Below, one piece after another: positions 53,981-63,602 of a stretch of DNA of 64,000 nucleotides; position 1 is the stretch's first letter; every line of letters begins with the position of its first letter. Location of the stretch: positions 992,001 to 1,056,000 of the forward strand of contig NZ_LGRO01000001.1 in the NCBI RefSeq assembly GCF_001280565.1. The letters are read 5' to 3'. The notes under the pieces are model-generated. The model did not search any database, had not been told where the DNA came from, and saw only the letters and a list, made by a program, of their open reading frames with translations. The translations under genes and the position numbers were made by a program. This DNA comes from Sulfobacillus thermosulfidooxidans (GTDB taxonomy: Bacteria; Bacillota; Sulfobacillia; Sulfobacillales; Sulfobacillaceae).

Positions 53981-56620
53981 ATGATTTCATTATCCAAAGA
54001 ACAAAGTTACCGTCATCTTCGTCTTTATCCTGGTTTATTACCGCAATGGTGGGTTTTGATTCCCATTGAAATAGTGGCATTTTTGGCGCGCTTTATTGGT
54101 TTAGGGCGTTATCATGGCCTGATCTATGATGAATATTATTATGTTACAGCAGCCGACGTATTAATTCATCATAAGCCGCCTGTTCTGGTTAAGCCTTTAA
54201 TTTACGGCATTGATCCTAATCTGTTATCCGCACCGCCCTTCGCCAAAGAAGTGATTGCGGCCGCTATTATTACTTTTGGTAACCATCCGTGGGCATGGCG
54301 CTTACCCGGGGCCTTATTGGGAACACTCGTGCCCATCGTCGTTTATGCTTTCGCCCAAGCAATATTTCATAATCGGTACGTGGCACTTATTGCGGCGGGC
54401 TTATCAGCGGTCGACGGTTTAATGGTGAGTACCAGTCGATTAGCGTTGCTCGATTCGATTGCATTTCCATTGGTTGTCTGGAATCTTTTTGTCCTCTGGC
54501 GTTTATACGATGATTTGAATAATAATCGAGCGGTGACACGCAAGACCTTATGGATGTTTGGTATCACATTGGGATTAGGGTTTTCGGCCAAATGGATTGG
54601 TGCCCAAAGTATTCTCATGTCATGGATTATTTTTGTGCTGTCATGGCATCGAATTCGGCATTCATCACGTCGAATATTATATGTTGCGGCTGTGACCGTC
54701 ATCCCTCTTGTCGTTTATTTTTTGACGTATGCCTATGCATTTCCGGGAGGTTTTCACCAATCCTGGCTTCCTCATAACGTATTTATGGCATGGGCTAAAC
54801 TACAGTGGCTGATTTTAAAAAATATGTGGACGCTGCAATTTTATCATCCCTGGACGGCGAACGCCTGGACTTGGTTGGGATTACCCCGACCCACAGCGTA
54901 TTTATGGATTACTGGGGCGCATGACACCATTCGTTTATTAGCTTTTTCTAACCCTCTTGTGATCTGGTTGGGCTTATTGAGCTTATTAATCATGGTCGTG
55001 AGAGATATTAAGACAACCCATAGGTTGCGCCCTCCGACGCTATTTTTTGTGGTATGGTTTTTAGTATTTTACGGGACATGGTTGTTAACCCCACGATCGA
55101 AATTTAATTATTATTTTTTGTCCATGATGCCCATGTTAATTATGAGTATGGCTTATGGCATGGTTCAGCTATTTCATATGACTCAGGGCGGTGGCCGTTG
55201 GCGGTGGCTAGCGATCACTGAGGGATTGGGCGTCGGCATTACGACACTCTATCTGTTTCCTCTCTGGGTGGGATTGCCCATGCCAAATGGTTTCTATCAT
55301 AGTGTTTTTTGGTCTCCGACATGGAATGCGAAACCTAAAACGGTACCCCAAAGTACACAGTCGGTGACGGCACACGTGATGCCTATTGTCACCAAAACCG
55401 CTGCCTCTTTTGATGCCGATCAGCCCGTTCCCCAAAAATGGACTGGATTTGAAACGGGACTTCAACATAATACGGTATTTAATTGGGATAATCCCGTATC
55501 CCTTCAGACAGGCTATATCCTGCACACAGGTCCGGTAGCCGATCAACCGGCTGTAGTGGGTCACGATGGTTATGTTGGGAGCAATAATAACCAATTGATA
55601 GCCTGGAATTTATTGTCAGGACGTCGCTTGTGGACCGATACATTGCCAAATATGGTTATGACGACACCCTTAGTCTGGCATAATGAGGTAATTGTCGGCT
55701 TAGGAAATAAGGCTTTTCGAAGCTATTCGCAGAAACAAGGTTGGTTGAGAGGGACAGGGACCAATGGCCTAATGGCCTTTAACCGCACAACGGGCAAGGA
55801 ATTATGGTTTACGCCGACGATTGGTGAAGATATGCCGACGCCAGCACTTTGGCATGGAATTATCTATGAGGTAACCGGAACGGGAGAGTTCTTAGCCGTG
55901 GACGCTTCCAACGGTCATGTATTATGGTCACGGGTTTTAGCAGGATTCGATAGTATGTCCTCACCCATTATATACGGCAACCAATTATTTGTGGCCACCA
56001 ACGTGTATATGAAATCCTATCCGGCTTCATCATCGACAGTTTGGGACATTAACCTTCTGACTCATAAAATTGTGTGGCACATTGATTTGCCGGTAACTAG
56101 TGGATTATCTGATAATAGTCCTGCTATTGCAGACAATATATTGTATATTGCTGGGGTGCCTCGTATAGTGAATTTAAAGACGGGGCAAACCTGGTTGAAT
56201 AATGAACTGTTTGCGATTTCTACGCAAAATGGACACATATTGTGGCACCGCGAGACAGGAGGAGGCATTCTTCCGCTTGATGAAGAAGAAGAAGGTATTC
56301 CTTTTGTCACGCATCACATTGTGTTTATTGCAAATCCTGCTAATAGAAATTTAAGTGCATTTGACGCAAAAAGTGGTAGGCTGATATGGAGGACGTTATT
56401 ACCATCATCGGCGGTTGCCAATCCGATTTTACAAAATTCCATATTGTGGATCGGCCTTCACAATGGAATGATTGTACAAATCCAAGCGAGTGATGGACAT
56501 ATTCAGGAGACAACCCAAGAAGGTCTAGGTGGTTTTGGTCCGGCAGCTTTAATTCTTTTTCCGCACGCGTTGTTGGCGGCTAGTAAAACCGGTAATGTGG
56601 CCATGATTCCAGTACGGTGA
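53981..56620 (+). CDS. GT39-like membrane glycosyltransferase fused to a PQQ-type beta-propeller
   Basis: 879 residues from ATG 53981 (AAAGGGGG six bases upstream; ATG 53975 abuts it). Residues about 25-440 hold ten or so membrane segments with the GT39/PMT motif LIYDEYYYVTAADVL in the first outer loop and FAKEVIAAAIITFGNHPWAW, as in protein O-mannosyltransferases that use polyprenyl-phosphate sugars. Residues about 490-875, outside the membrane, repeat the PQQ-propeller pattern: IAWNLLSGRRLW, AFNRTTGKELW, AVDASNGHVLW, AISTQNGHILW and AFDAKSGRLIW. The propeller may bind the acceptor protein or glycan. The fusion is unusual; the glycosyltransferase half is confident, the acceptor unknown. Confidence 0.85.
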   Translation: MISLSKEQSYRHLRLYPGLLPQWWVLIPIEIVAFLARFIGLGRYHGLIYDEYYYVTAADVLIHHKPPVLVKPLIYGIDPNLLSAPPFAKEVIAAAIITFGNHPWAWRLPGALLGTLVPIVVYAFAQAIFHNRYVALIAAGLSAVDGLMVSTSRLALLDSIAFPLVVWNLFVLWRLYDDLNNNRAVTRKTLWMFGITLGLGFSAKWIGAQSILMSWIIFVLSWHRIRHSSRRILYVAAVTVIPLVVYFLTYAYAFPGGFHQSWLPHNVFMAWAKLQWLILKNMWTLQFYHPWTANAWTWLGLPRPTAYLWITGAHDTIRLLAFSNPLVIWLGLLSLLIMVVRDIKTTHRLRPPTLFFVVWFLVFYGTWLLTPRSKFNYYFLSMMPMLIMSMAYGMVQLFHMTQGGGRWRWLAITEGLGVGITTLYLFPLWVGLPMPNGFYHSVFWSPTWNAKPKTVPQSTQSVTAHVMPIVTKTAASFDADQPVPQKWTGFETGLQHNTVFNWDNPVSLQTGYILHTGPVADQPAVVGHDGYVGSNNNQLIAWNLLSGRRLWTDTLPNMVMTTPLVWHNEVIVGLGNKAFRSYSQKQGWLRGTGTNGLMAFNRTTGKELWFTPTIGEDMPTPALWHGIIYEVTGTGEFLAVDASNGHVLWSRVLAGFDSMSSPIIYGNQLFVATNVYMKSYPASSSTVWDINLLTHKIVWHIDLPVTSGLSDNSPAIADNILYIAGVPRIVNLKTGQTWLNNELFAISTQNGHILWHRETGGGILPLDEEEEGIPFVTHHIVFIANPANRNLSAFDAKSGRLIWRTLLPSSAVANPILQNSILWIGLHNGMIVQIQASDGHIQETTQEGLGGFGPAALILFPHALLAASKTGNVAMIPVR

Positions 56621-56672
56621 ATCGTGGGAGATTCATTAAAATGAATCCATTTTTGTTGAGGAGGGTATCAAG

Positions 56673-56864
56673 ATGCTTACGAAACGATGGGCAACACTAG
56701 AACGGCAACGTCCCCAATTAAAATGGGTTAAATGGGGAGAGCTTGCGGGAGCATTCTTCACGGGCGGGGGACTTGTGGGAATGGGCACGTTTTGGCTTGG
56801 AATCCTTCTCATCATAGGATTTGGGATTTATGGTTATAGTATCTTGTCAAAACCTCATGATTAA
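56673..56864 (+). CDS. Small membrane protein, 63 aa
   Basis: From ATG 56673 with GAGGAGGG nine bases upstream. A basic, amphipathic head (TKRWATLERQRPQLKWVKW) is followed by a glycine-rich hydrophobic region (residues about 23-57) that could cross the membrane once or twice, and a short tail. It follows the GT39 fusion by 52 bases and may belong to its transcript, perhaps as a subunit. Function unknown. Confidence 0.65.
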   Translation: MLTKRWATLERQRPQLKWVKWGELAGAFFTGGGLVGMGTFWLGILLIIGFGIYGYSILSKPHD

Positions 56865-56929
56865 TTGCGGATACCATCGTTATTTGCATTTCTGGTTATG
56901 AAACTGATTGACAAGGATGATATCGAAAT

Positions 56930-57871
56930 ATGGTAACGCCATCAACGCGGCTGGTGGATCTATCCCATCGCCGTATGCAGTGGCAAGGCTTTACGATGGC
57001 TTTGTTAGCAGCAATATTCTGGGGTTTGTCTGGAGTATCGGCTCAACGTCTTTTTATGACTTATCATGCTTCCGCGGGATGGCTTGTTACGGTGCGTATG
57101 GGGATCTCCGGAGTTTTAATATTGTTGGTGACGGCATGGAGACAGGGAATTGATGTCGTCTGGCAACCTTGGCGATCCCGCCACTGGCGTCTTCAACTAA
57201 TAATTTTCGGAATCCTCGGATTGTTCGCAGTTCAATATTCCTATTTAGCAGCCATACAGGATGGGAATGCAGCATCAGCAACATTACTTCAATATACGGG
57301 TCCAGCACTTATCACGCTTTACCTTATTGTTCGCAAACGGGCACGTCCCAGTTTTCGTCAGTTCGCGGCAGTGGGACTTTCTTTGCTTGGTACGTGGCTT
57401 TTAGTTTCCAATGGTCACTTAAACAGTTTACATATTCCCCTGGGTGGACTGATTTGGGGATTATTATCGGCAGTGACCTTGGCGTTTTATACCCTTTATC
57501 CCGGGCAGTTGCTTCAGCGTTGGGGGTCGAGTGTGATTGTGGGCTGGGGGATGGTTATTGGATCGTGTTCCTCGCAATTTATTTTCCCGATTTGGCAAGG
57601 CCCGCGGACCTGGTGGCCGTGGACCGCATGGATTTTTGTGGCGTTTGTGGTACTGGTTGGAACTCTCCTAGCGTTTTGGCTGTACTTAGCGAGTTTAAAT
57701 TATATTGAACCGGGACCGGCCAGTGTAATAACCAGCGCCGAACCCCTAGTCGCGACCGCAGCATCCATGATGTGGCTCGGAGTGCATCTTGACAACATAC
57801 AGGCAGTGGGGGGCTTAGCGATTGTGAGCGCGGTGGTCATCCTTGCCCTGCGGCAGCCCTCACGCAAGTAA
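56930..57871 (+). CDS. EamA-family (DMT superfamily) transporter
   Basis: 313 residues with ten hydrophobic segments in two EamA repeats. Typical features are ALLAAIFWGLSGVSAQRLF near residue 25, LQYTGPALITLYLIVRKR ending the first repeat, and LNYIEPGPASVITSAEPLVA near residue 265 before the final segments. Such proteins export amino acids or metabolites; the substrate is unknown. AAGGAT lies eleven bases before the ATG, so the start is acceptable but weak. Confidence 0.9.
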   Translation: MVTPSTRLVDLSHRRMQWQGFTMALLAAIFWGLSGVSAQRLFMTYHASAGWLVTVRMGISGVLILLVTAWRQGIDVVWQPWRSRHWRLQLIIFGILGLFAVQYSYLAAIQDGNAASATLLQYTGPALITLYLIVRKRARPSFRQFAAVGLSLLGTWLLVSNGHLNSLHIPLGGLIWGLLSAVTLAFYTLYPGQLLQRWGSSVIVGWGMVIGSCSSQFIFPIWQGPRTWWPWTAWIFVAFVVLVGTLLAFWLYLASLNYIEPGPASVITSAEPLVATAASMMWLGVHLDNIQAVGGLAIVSAVVILALRQPSRK

Positions 57872-57882
57872 ATAGGGATACA

Positions 57883-58050
57883 ATGAGCGACGAGGAAAAG
57901 TCATCGTTTCTTTTATCTTTTTCAAAAATTACATCTTCAGTGCTAAACATTGTTCTTGTGATGGGTTCATGGATTTTGGCAATCGTCAAGATCTTGCAGA
58001 GTCTAAGATGGGGAGATAAATTGGGAAGGCACACGTTATTGGGTTACTAA
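57883..58050 (+). CDS. Possible small membrane protein, 55 aa
   Basis: A short frame right after the EamA gene (12-base gap). The product has an acidic head (MSDEEKSS), a hydrophobic helix (VLNIVLVMGSWILAIVKIL, about residues 20-38) and a basic tail (RWGDKLGRH), consistent with a single-pass membrane protein. The ribosome site is weak (AGGGA six bases upstream). A frame on the other strand is less protein-like. Confidence 0.45.
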   Translation: MSDEEKSSFLLSFSKITSSVLNIVLVMGSWILAIVKILQSLRWGDKLGRHTLLGY

Positions 58051-58080
58051 CCAAAATTTATTCAATGGGCCTCTATTTGC

Positions 58081-58109
58081 TCGACATCAATATATTGGGG
58101 TTCTATAAT
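58081..58109 (+). promoter_or_regulatory. nrdR-nrdJ promoter with NrdR box
   Basis: TCGACA (58081-58086) and TATAAT (58104-58109) are separated by 17 bases, a sigma-A-type promoter. Inside the spacer CAATATATTG (58088-58097) is a perfect palindrome matching the NrdR box core CWATATATWG. NrdR bound here would block RNA polymerase, giving autoregulation of nrdR-nrdJ. A second box, usually paired, was not clear. Confidence 0.7.
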
Positions 58110-58140
58110 TAATGATGTACTACATAAAGGGGTATGAATC

Positions 58141-58611
58141 ATGCGGTGTCCGATTTGCAATTATCATGACAGCAAGGTCTTGGACTCCCGGCCGGCCCGT
58201 GAGGGTCGTGAAATACGCCGCCGCCGGGAATGTTTACAATGTCATCAACGATTTACATCTTATGAGCGTGTAGAAGAAATACCTATCTGGGTTATTAAAA
58301 AAGATGGTCGGCGAGAATCATTTGATCGGACTAAAATCCTTCGTGGTCTTCTCACGGCTTGTGAAAAGCGTCCTATTGGATTAAGCGAGCTCGAAATGAT
58401 CGCTGATGCCGTGGAGCGAGAAATTCGTGACCATCATTTAGGCGAAGTCTCCTCGCGGTGGATCGGCGAACTTGTTATGAACCAGCTAAAAGATGTCGAT
58501 CAAGTGGCATACGTTCGCTTTGCATCCGTGTATCGTCAATTTACAGACATTGAAGGATTTCGCCAAGAGCTAGAAAAATTACTTCATCCGCATGTTCATC
58601 AGGAGGGCTAA
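58141..58611 (+). CDS. nrdR: Ribonucleotide reductase repressor NrdR
   Basis: 156 residues, standard length. The N-terminal zinc ribbon (CPICNYHDSKVLDSRP and CLQCHQRFTSYERVEE, four cysteines) binds DNA; the ATP-cone domain (residues about 49-139, starting VIKKDGRRESFDRTKILRGL) senses ATP and dATP. It represses reductase genes when dATP is high. TAAAGGGGTATGAATC gives AAAGGGG eight bases before this ATG. nrdJ follows three bases after its stop, so the two are one operon. Confidence 0.96.
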   Translation: MRCPICNYHDSKVLDSRPAREGREIRRRRECLQCHQRFTSYERVEEIPIWVIKKDGRRESFDRTKILRGLLTACEKRPIGLSELEMIADAVEREIRDHHLGEVSSRWIGELVMNQLKDVDQVAYVRFASVYRQFTDIEGFRQELEKLLHPHVHQEG

Positions 58612-58614
58612 GGA

Positions 58615-61137
58615 TTGGAATTGTCTACAGGATTTTCATCAGAACTGAGTTGGAAGATATTTCTCGATCGCTACACATTGAAAGATCCTGATCGGAATTT
58701 TCAAGTGGGGGATCTTGCAATTGCATTGGTCGAGCCTCATCCCAAATGGCCTAAAAAGGACGTGGGTATTGTCCGGGACATTCTTCCCGATGGACATTTG
58801 TCCATTGAACTTCTAACCGGTCCTCAAAAAGGGGATCTCATCGAGCGCCGGGTGGTTGATTGTGATCGGCCCATCGAAAAGACCATCGATGAAGTGGCCC
58901 GCCGAATTGCACGCGGGGTGGCTAAAGTTGAAAAAGCTAAAGTACGGCAAGACGTTGAAGATAGCTTTGCCAAGGAGATTGCGGCGTTGCATTTTGTGCC
59001 AGGAGGCCGAATCTGGGCAGGAGCAGGAACCGACCAAAAACTAACGTATTTTAATTGTTACGTGATACCGAGTCCCCGCGATAGTCGAGAGGGGATTGTG
59101 GAAACTCTCGGGCAGATGATTGAAATTATGAGCCGGGGAGGCGGGGTGGGAATTAATATTTCCTCGTTACGTCCGGCACGTGCAGCAGTTCGGGGAGTTA
59201 ACGGACGGTCTTCTGGGGCGGTATCCTGGATGGATCTGTATTCCCGGGCTACAGGACTGGTCGAGCAAGGTGGCTCACGCCGCGGTGCATTAATGTTACA
59301 AATTGAAGATTGGCATCCTGATATATGGCGATTTATAGATGTCAAGAAAACGCCAGGAATGGTGGAAAATGCGAATATTAGCGTTCGAATTTCCGATAGT
59401 TTTATGCAAGCCGTCAAAAATGACGATGATTGGGATTTGGTCTTTCCTGATACGACGGATCCCGATTACGATACGCTATGGGATGGAAATCTAGAGAATT
59501 GGAAAAAAGCGGACAAGCCCATTATTGTTTACGAAACGGTTAAAGCCAGAAAAATCTGGAACGAAATCATTAAGGGAGCATGGCAGGCTGCTGAACCTGG
59601 TATCGTGTTTGATGAACGCCACGAAAAGGATTCCAACAGTTGGTATTTCAATCCTTTAATCAGTACCAATCCTTGTGCCGAACAGCCTTTGCCAGCGTGG
59701 GGAGTTTGTACCTTAGGTCATATCAACCTTTCCGCCTTTTATGATCGAGAAACCAACGATGTGAATTGGGATGGATTACGGACAACGATTCGGATGGGCG
59801 TTCGGTTTCTTGATGATATTGTGGACGCCACACCATACTTCTTTCAACAAAATTATGACAATCAACAGAAAGAGCGTCGTATTGGTCTTGGAACCATGGG
59901 GCTTGGGGAGTTACTAATTCGGCTGGGATTGCGTTATGGTAGTCCCGAATCATTGGATTTTATCGATAAGTTGTATAAGTTTATTGCGGTAGAAAGTTAT
60001 TTATATGATGTTGAACTGGCGAAGGAAAAAGGCCCATTTCCTGCGTTTAATGCGGAATTATATCTTCAAAGCGGTTTTATCAAACGATTGCCGGAATCTG
60101 TGAGGCAAGCCATTAGAGAACATGGTGTTCGCAATGTCACCATTTTGACGCAAGCTCCAACCGGAACCGTTGGGACCATGGTCGGAACTAGCACGGGAAT
60201 TGAACCGTATTATGCTTTAACCTATTTCCGTCAGTCGCGTTTAGGCTATGACGAACAATATGTGCCGGTGGCCGCTGAGTGGAAAGAAGCCCATCCGGGT
60301 ATGGAACTTCCATCATATTTCGTAGGTGCTATGAATCTAACCCCTGAAGAACATGTCTACGTGCAAGCGGCGATCCAGCGTTGGACGGATTCGAGCATTT
60401 CCAAGACGGCCAATGCCCCGAGCACGTATACGGTTGAAGATACAGCCAGGCTATATGAATTAGCCTATGACCTGGGATGTAAGGGTGTGACAATTTACCG
60501 AGATCAGAGTCGGACTGAACAGGTTCTTCATTTGAGTGAGGAGTCTTCGAGTAATAATGATGCTGCCAACGCTACGACTTCCGAAAAGATGCCGTCAATG
60601 TCTGATGATGTTGAAGTCTATCCGGTGCCCCAATTGATTAATGGGCGGACTTATCGAAAGGAAACACCGGCCGGGACGGCGCGGGTGGTTATTAACGAAG
60701 TGGATGGCAATCCCTTTGAAGTGTTCATGTTGTTAGGGCGAGCGGGATCCGAGGTTCAGTCCTTTATGGAATCTTTAGGGCGCGTAATTAGTCTTTATCT
60801 CCGATCAAACGGCAATCTCACGCCAAGACGCCGACTTGAACTGGTAGCGGAACAACTAAAAGGTATCGGTGGGGCAAACCAAATGGGATTTGGACCAGGA
60901 CGCGTACTCAGCGTTGTTGACGCTATTGGACAACTCTTGGAATCCCACCTGCGCCAACGTCCGGGAGAAGAGGCCGCAACGACCACGTCTCCCATGCCTG
61001 TCACGGCAAAAGCCCAGGAACATGATACCCGTCATACCTCACTTCACTTAGACCTGTGCCCGCAATGCGACGCACCTACCCTGGTTTACGAAGAAGGATG
61101 TCAGCATTGTCAGTCATGTGGCTATTCCAAGTGCTAG
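58615..61137 (+). CDS. nrdJ: Adenosylcobalamin-dependent (class II) ribonucleotide reductase
   Basis: 840 residues from TTG 58615, eight bases after AGGAGG. It reduces ribonucleotides using B12-generated radicals, so it works with or without oxygen. FVPGGRIWAGAGTDQKLTYF with FNCY near 140 provides one redox cysteine, STNPCAEQPLPAWGVCTLGH near 350 the active-site Cys and Glu, and APTGTVGTMVGTSTGIEPYY near 510 the phosphate region. A TSCPD-type C-terminal domain starts about residue 680, and CPQCDAPTLVYEEGCQHCQS with CGYSKC ends the protein as a zinc ribbon with redox cysteines. There is no ATP cone; allostery is likely limited to the specificity site. Confidence 0.96.
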   Translation: MELSTGFSSELSWKIFLDRYTLKDPDRNFQVGDLAIALVEPHPKWPKKDVGIVRDILPDGHLSIELLTGPQKGDLIERRVVDCDRPIEKTIDEVARRIARGVAKVEKAKVRQDVEDSFAKEIAALHFVPGGRIWAGAGTDQKLTYFNCYVIPSPRDSREGIVETLGQMIEIMSRGGGVGINISSLRPARAAVRGVNGRSSGAVSWMDLYSRATGLVEQGGSRRGALMLQIEDWHPDIWRFIDVKKTPGMVENANISVRISDSFMQAVKNDDDWDLVFPDTTDPDYDTLWDGNLENWKKADKPIIVYETVKARKIWNEIIKGAWQAAEPGIVFDERHEKDSNSWYFNPLISTNPCAEQPLPAWGVCTLGHINLSAFYDRETNDVNWDGLRTTIRMGVRFLDDIVDATPYFFQQNYDNQQKERRIGLGTMGLGELLIRLGLRYGSPESLDFIDKLYKFIAVESYLYDVELAKEKGPFPAFNAELYLQSGFIKRLPESVRQAIREHGVRNVTILTQAPTGTVGTMVGTSTGIEPYYALTYFRQSRLGYDEQYVPVAAEWKEAHPGMELPSYFVGAMNLTPEEHVYVQAAIQRWTDSSISKTANAPSTYTVEDTARLYELAYDLGCKGVTIYRDQSRTEQVLHLSEESSSNNDAANATTSEKMPSMSDDVEVYPVPQLINGRTYRKETPAGTARVVINEVDGNPFEVFMLLGRAGSEVQSFMESLGRVISLYLRSNGNLTPRRRLELVAEQLKGIGGANQMGFGPGRVLSVVDAIGQLLESHLRQRPGEEAATTTSPMPVTAKAQEHDTRHTSLHLDLCPQCDAPTLVYEEGCQHCQSCGYSKC

Positions 61138-61188
61138 AGTCAGTGTGAGAATGAGTCGTGGCTAACTAACGGACGGAAACAAACCTAA

Positions 61189-61236
61189 GGATTCGGGATA
61201 TGACCTCGGTTGTCTCCCGAATCCCTAATTTTTTAT
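61189..61236 (+). terminator. Terminator after nrdJ
   Basis: GGATTCGGGA (61189-61198) pairs perfectly with TCCCGAATCC (61215-61224) around a 16-base loop, followed by CTAATTTTTTAT. A standard Rho-independent terminator. Confidence 0.88.
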
Positions 61237-61871
61237 GTGTATGAGGCAAAGTAATTTTCTTGAAATGGTATATCATGAAGTGAGGGAACAGGAAGAAATT
61301 CTTTCAATTGCAATAGGTAAGCAATAGGCAAGCAATCGGCAAGACGGCTCAGCGTTTAACGGTTTTCCCTCAAGTTGCCTGACGACGGCAGAAGGCAGGG
61401 TAATTCAAGAACTCTGGCCGCGGACAAGTCGTTCGTGGTATAGTATTTGCGATATCCAGCAGTTTTGTCAGAAAGCAAAAAATCTAGGAATGAAATGAAA
61501 GACGGCAAACTCCCTGGCTCTTGTTAAATAAAAGGCCAGGTCATTGAGGAAAGTCTCCACATGTCATCATCGTTCGGGGCAAATGTCGATACTACGAATA
61601 GATCTCCTTGGTTATGAATTCCGTACACTTCCTTTTTCACATAAGTAAGCAATATTGGTCGATTTCGACAGAGACAATACGTTATTGATAAAGTTGCCGA
61701 TTGGGAAATTACCGGAACTGTCGTTTGAGAAAATAGATTTGACTTGTTCACTGCGGCTTTCCTGCGGCTTAAGGTAGGATAAAGATATCTCCTTAACTCC
61801 ATACAGGGCACAAGAGTACAAGATCCTGGAGCACATTGTCGCCTCGCCCTATTACCGGAGGTCTCAGACAT
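61237..61871. other. Degenerate stretch without an intact gene
   Basis: About 630 bp. From ATG 61241 a protein-like frame (MRQSNFLEMVYHEVREQEEI) runs 28 codons to TAG 61325, then coding-like sequence continues in other phases to a TGA near 61497, next to a short direct repeat (GCAATAGG/GGCAAGCAATCGGC, 61311-61340). This looks like a decayed gene, not identified. On the minus strand 61524-61800 two overlapping frames are open but unconvincing. No RNA gene was seen. Confidence 0.35.
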
Positions 61872-63065
61872 TTGCGCAAGGTTGGATGGGTTCTTTACGG
61901 GTTGGGTTTTTCGACGTTGACGAGTGGTGCATGGATCGCTGGTCTGAGCATTGAAATCTATGAGCTGTCACAGTCGCTTGCGCTGTTAAGTGCGATATGG
62001 ATCATTCGCATCATGGTGCGGCTGTTTCTTCAGCCCATTGCCGGCACCATCATCGACCGCTCCCCATCATTACGGGCGGTGTGGATGGCTTATTTTTTGT
62101 CCGGATGGTTTGGGCTCACTGGTGCCATCTGGATCGGTGCAAGGGGTCCGTCAGTTTTCGCGCTGCTCGCCCTCGTGATGATTTTTCAGATATTCGAATT
62201 GGTTAGTTCCCCCGGATTGCAAAAGCTTATTCAAGGGGAGCTTTCTCGGTCCGATCTTAATCACTTTCATGGACTACGTCTTGCTGTCACCCGAAGTGCT
62301 GCGATTGCCGGTCCGGCACTCGGCGCGGGACTACTTACTAAGGCGGGAAGCATTGTTCCCTTAATCGTTGCCTTTTCGGCCGCCCAGTTTTTCTTAGGAT
62401 GGGGTTCCCTTCGAAGTCGCGTGATCCTCCCATGTGTTTCCGCTCATCACCACACGGTGTACACGGTGCTCAAAGAAGGTTGGCAATATGCCCGGACGCG
62501 AAAAGATCTGCTCGCGATCTTTGTATTGGCTGCGACCGCTTCCGGGGGGTGGCGCATGGTGGAAATTTTGGTTCCCGCTTTGTCTCACGCCACCGTCTTC
62601 GGAACGGGTCTTACGGGTCCTGCCTACAGTGTAAGTGCCGTGGGTTCCATTGCGATGGGATTGGTGCTGTCTCACTATCGCCGTGATTATCCCCTTCGGT
62701 GGATTTTATTATCGCAGCTCGTCAATCTGATCCCCTTTGCCCTGTTTATATGGATTCCTAGCCCAACGGGCATTATTATCGCCGTCCTCATGACCGGCAT
62801 GAATGCGGATTTTCATGATGTGGTTGTGAGCACGTATTTACAAAAAACGGTACCGCCCGAGTATTACGGCAGAACATCAAGCACCTATCGCACCGTGCTA
62901 GCCATCGGAGCGTTACCAGTAGTCATGGCTACGTGGATACACATGATTTCTACGGTCGCTGTGGCTTCCTATGTGAGCCTTGTTTTATTAAGCCTTGGGG
63001 GTATTGTGGTATGGTGGATGCTCCGCTCAGTGGACCGGCATCATTCCCTAACTATACCGGAGTAG
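61872..63065 (+). CDS. MFS transporter (DHA3-like)
   Basis: 397 residues from TTG 61872, nine bases after GGAGGT; the frame is open upstream to 61836 without a better site. Twelve hydrophobic segments; the first loop is LRKVGWVLYGLGFSTLTSGA, and RLFLQPIAGTIIDRS corresponds to the motif A region between segments 2 and 3. The LRLAVTRSAAIAGPALGAGL segment resembles MFS_3-type proteins of the multidrug or macrolide exporter group. The substrate is unknown. GC content seems higher than nearby genes, which could indicate transfer, but that is only an eye estimate. Confidence 0.85.
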   Translation: MRKVGWVLYGLGFSTLTSGAWIAGLSIEIYELSQSLALLSAIWIIRIMVRLFLQPIAGTIIDRSPSLRAVWMAYFLSGWFGLTGAIWIGARGPSVFALLALVMIFQIFELVSSPGLQKLIQGELSRSDLNHFHGLRLAVTRSAAIAGPALGAGLLTKAGSIVPLIVAFSAAQFFLGWGSLRSRVILPCVSAHHHTVYTVLKEGWQYARTRKDLLAIFVLAATASGGWRMVEILVPALSHATVFGTGLTGPAYSVSAVGSIAMGLVLSHYRRDYPLRWILLSQLVNLIPFALFIWIPSPTGIIIAVLMTGMNADFHDVVVSTYLQKTVPPEYYGRTSSTYRTVLAIGALPVVMATWIHMISTVAVASYVSLVLLSLGGIVVWWMLRSVDRHHSLTIPE

Positions 63066-63080
63066 CACATTGCCATTTTG

Positions 63081-63108
63081 TACCACAATCTCCACACAAT
63101 TTGTGGTA
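63081..63108 (+). terminator. Hairpin after MFS gene
   Basis: TACCACAA (63081-63088) pairs with TTGTGGTA (63101-63108), an eight-bp stem, 13 bases after the stop. No T-run follows, so its role as terminator is uncertain. Confidence 0.4.
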
Positions 63109-63199
63109 GATTCGAGGGGGAAAGTTTCGTAGACAGAATGAAGACATTATAACCACTCTGTTCTAGTCTTGGGTAACGATGGTGCTCGTCTTCATAGTG

Positions 63200-63391
63200 C
63201 TATACCGATTTACGCGTATTACGCTTGGCTTTGGTTCGTGATGGTTGATTTGATTGAGGAAAGATATCGATGGACACGATAAATTCGTTATCGGGATAGG
63301 TTTCTACGAAATCGGATAATCCACGTAAAAGATCCGCGGTTTCTTGACGAGTTAAACTTCTTTGCGAAATGGGCAATAAAGGCGCAGTCAT
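63200..63391 (-). CDS. Hypothetical small protein, 63 aa
   Basis: From ATG 63391 with AAGGAGG about six bases upstream, a strong start; the longer upstream frame has none. The product has a polar N-terminus (TAPLLPISQRSLTRQETADL), an acidic stretch (LSDFVETYPDNEFIVSIDIF) and a very basic tail (RTKAKRNTRKS). It is soluble and likely binds nucleic acid or a partner through the tail. No family recognised. Confidence 0.6.
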   Translation of the reverse strand: MTAPLLPISQRSLTRQETADLLRGLSDFVETYPDNEFIVSIDIFPQSNQPSRTKAKRNTRKSV

Positions 63392-63602
63392 GATAGCCTC
63401 CTTAGAGCTATGATAAAAATTTTTCGATTCATTGTAGTGTAGCACACTTTGATTACCGGTTATGCGCTTCATCATCGTGGATTAGGCATTTCAGTCCGGT
63501 ATGAGGATCTGTGAGAGACAATGAGGAACATAGGCTTTATCGTAGTCATGAGCTTGGTGTATTCTGGTTTCTCTTAGACTGTCTTAAAAGCTCCATATCT
63601 CT

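Noticed and set aside
61524-61871. Two minus-strand frames between nrdJ and the MFS gene
   Set aside because: Overlapping alternatives without start signals or family resemblance; treated as part of a degenerate stretch.
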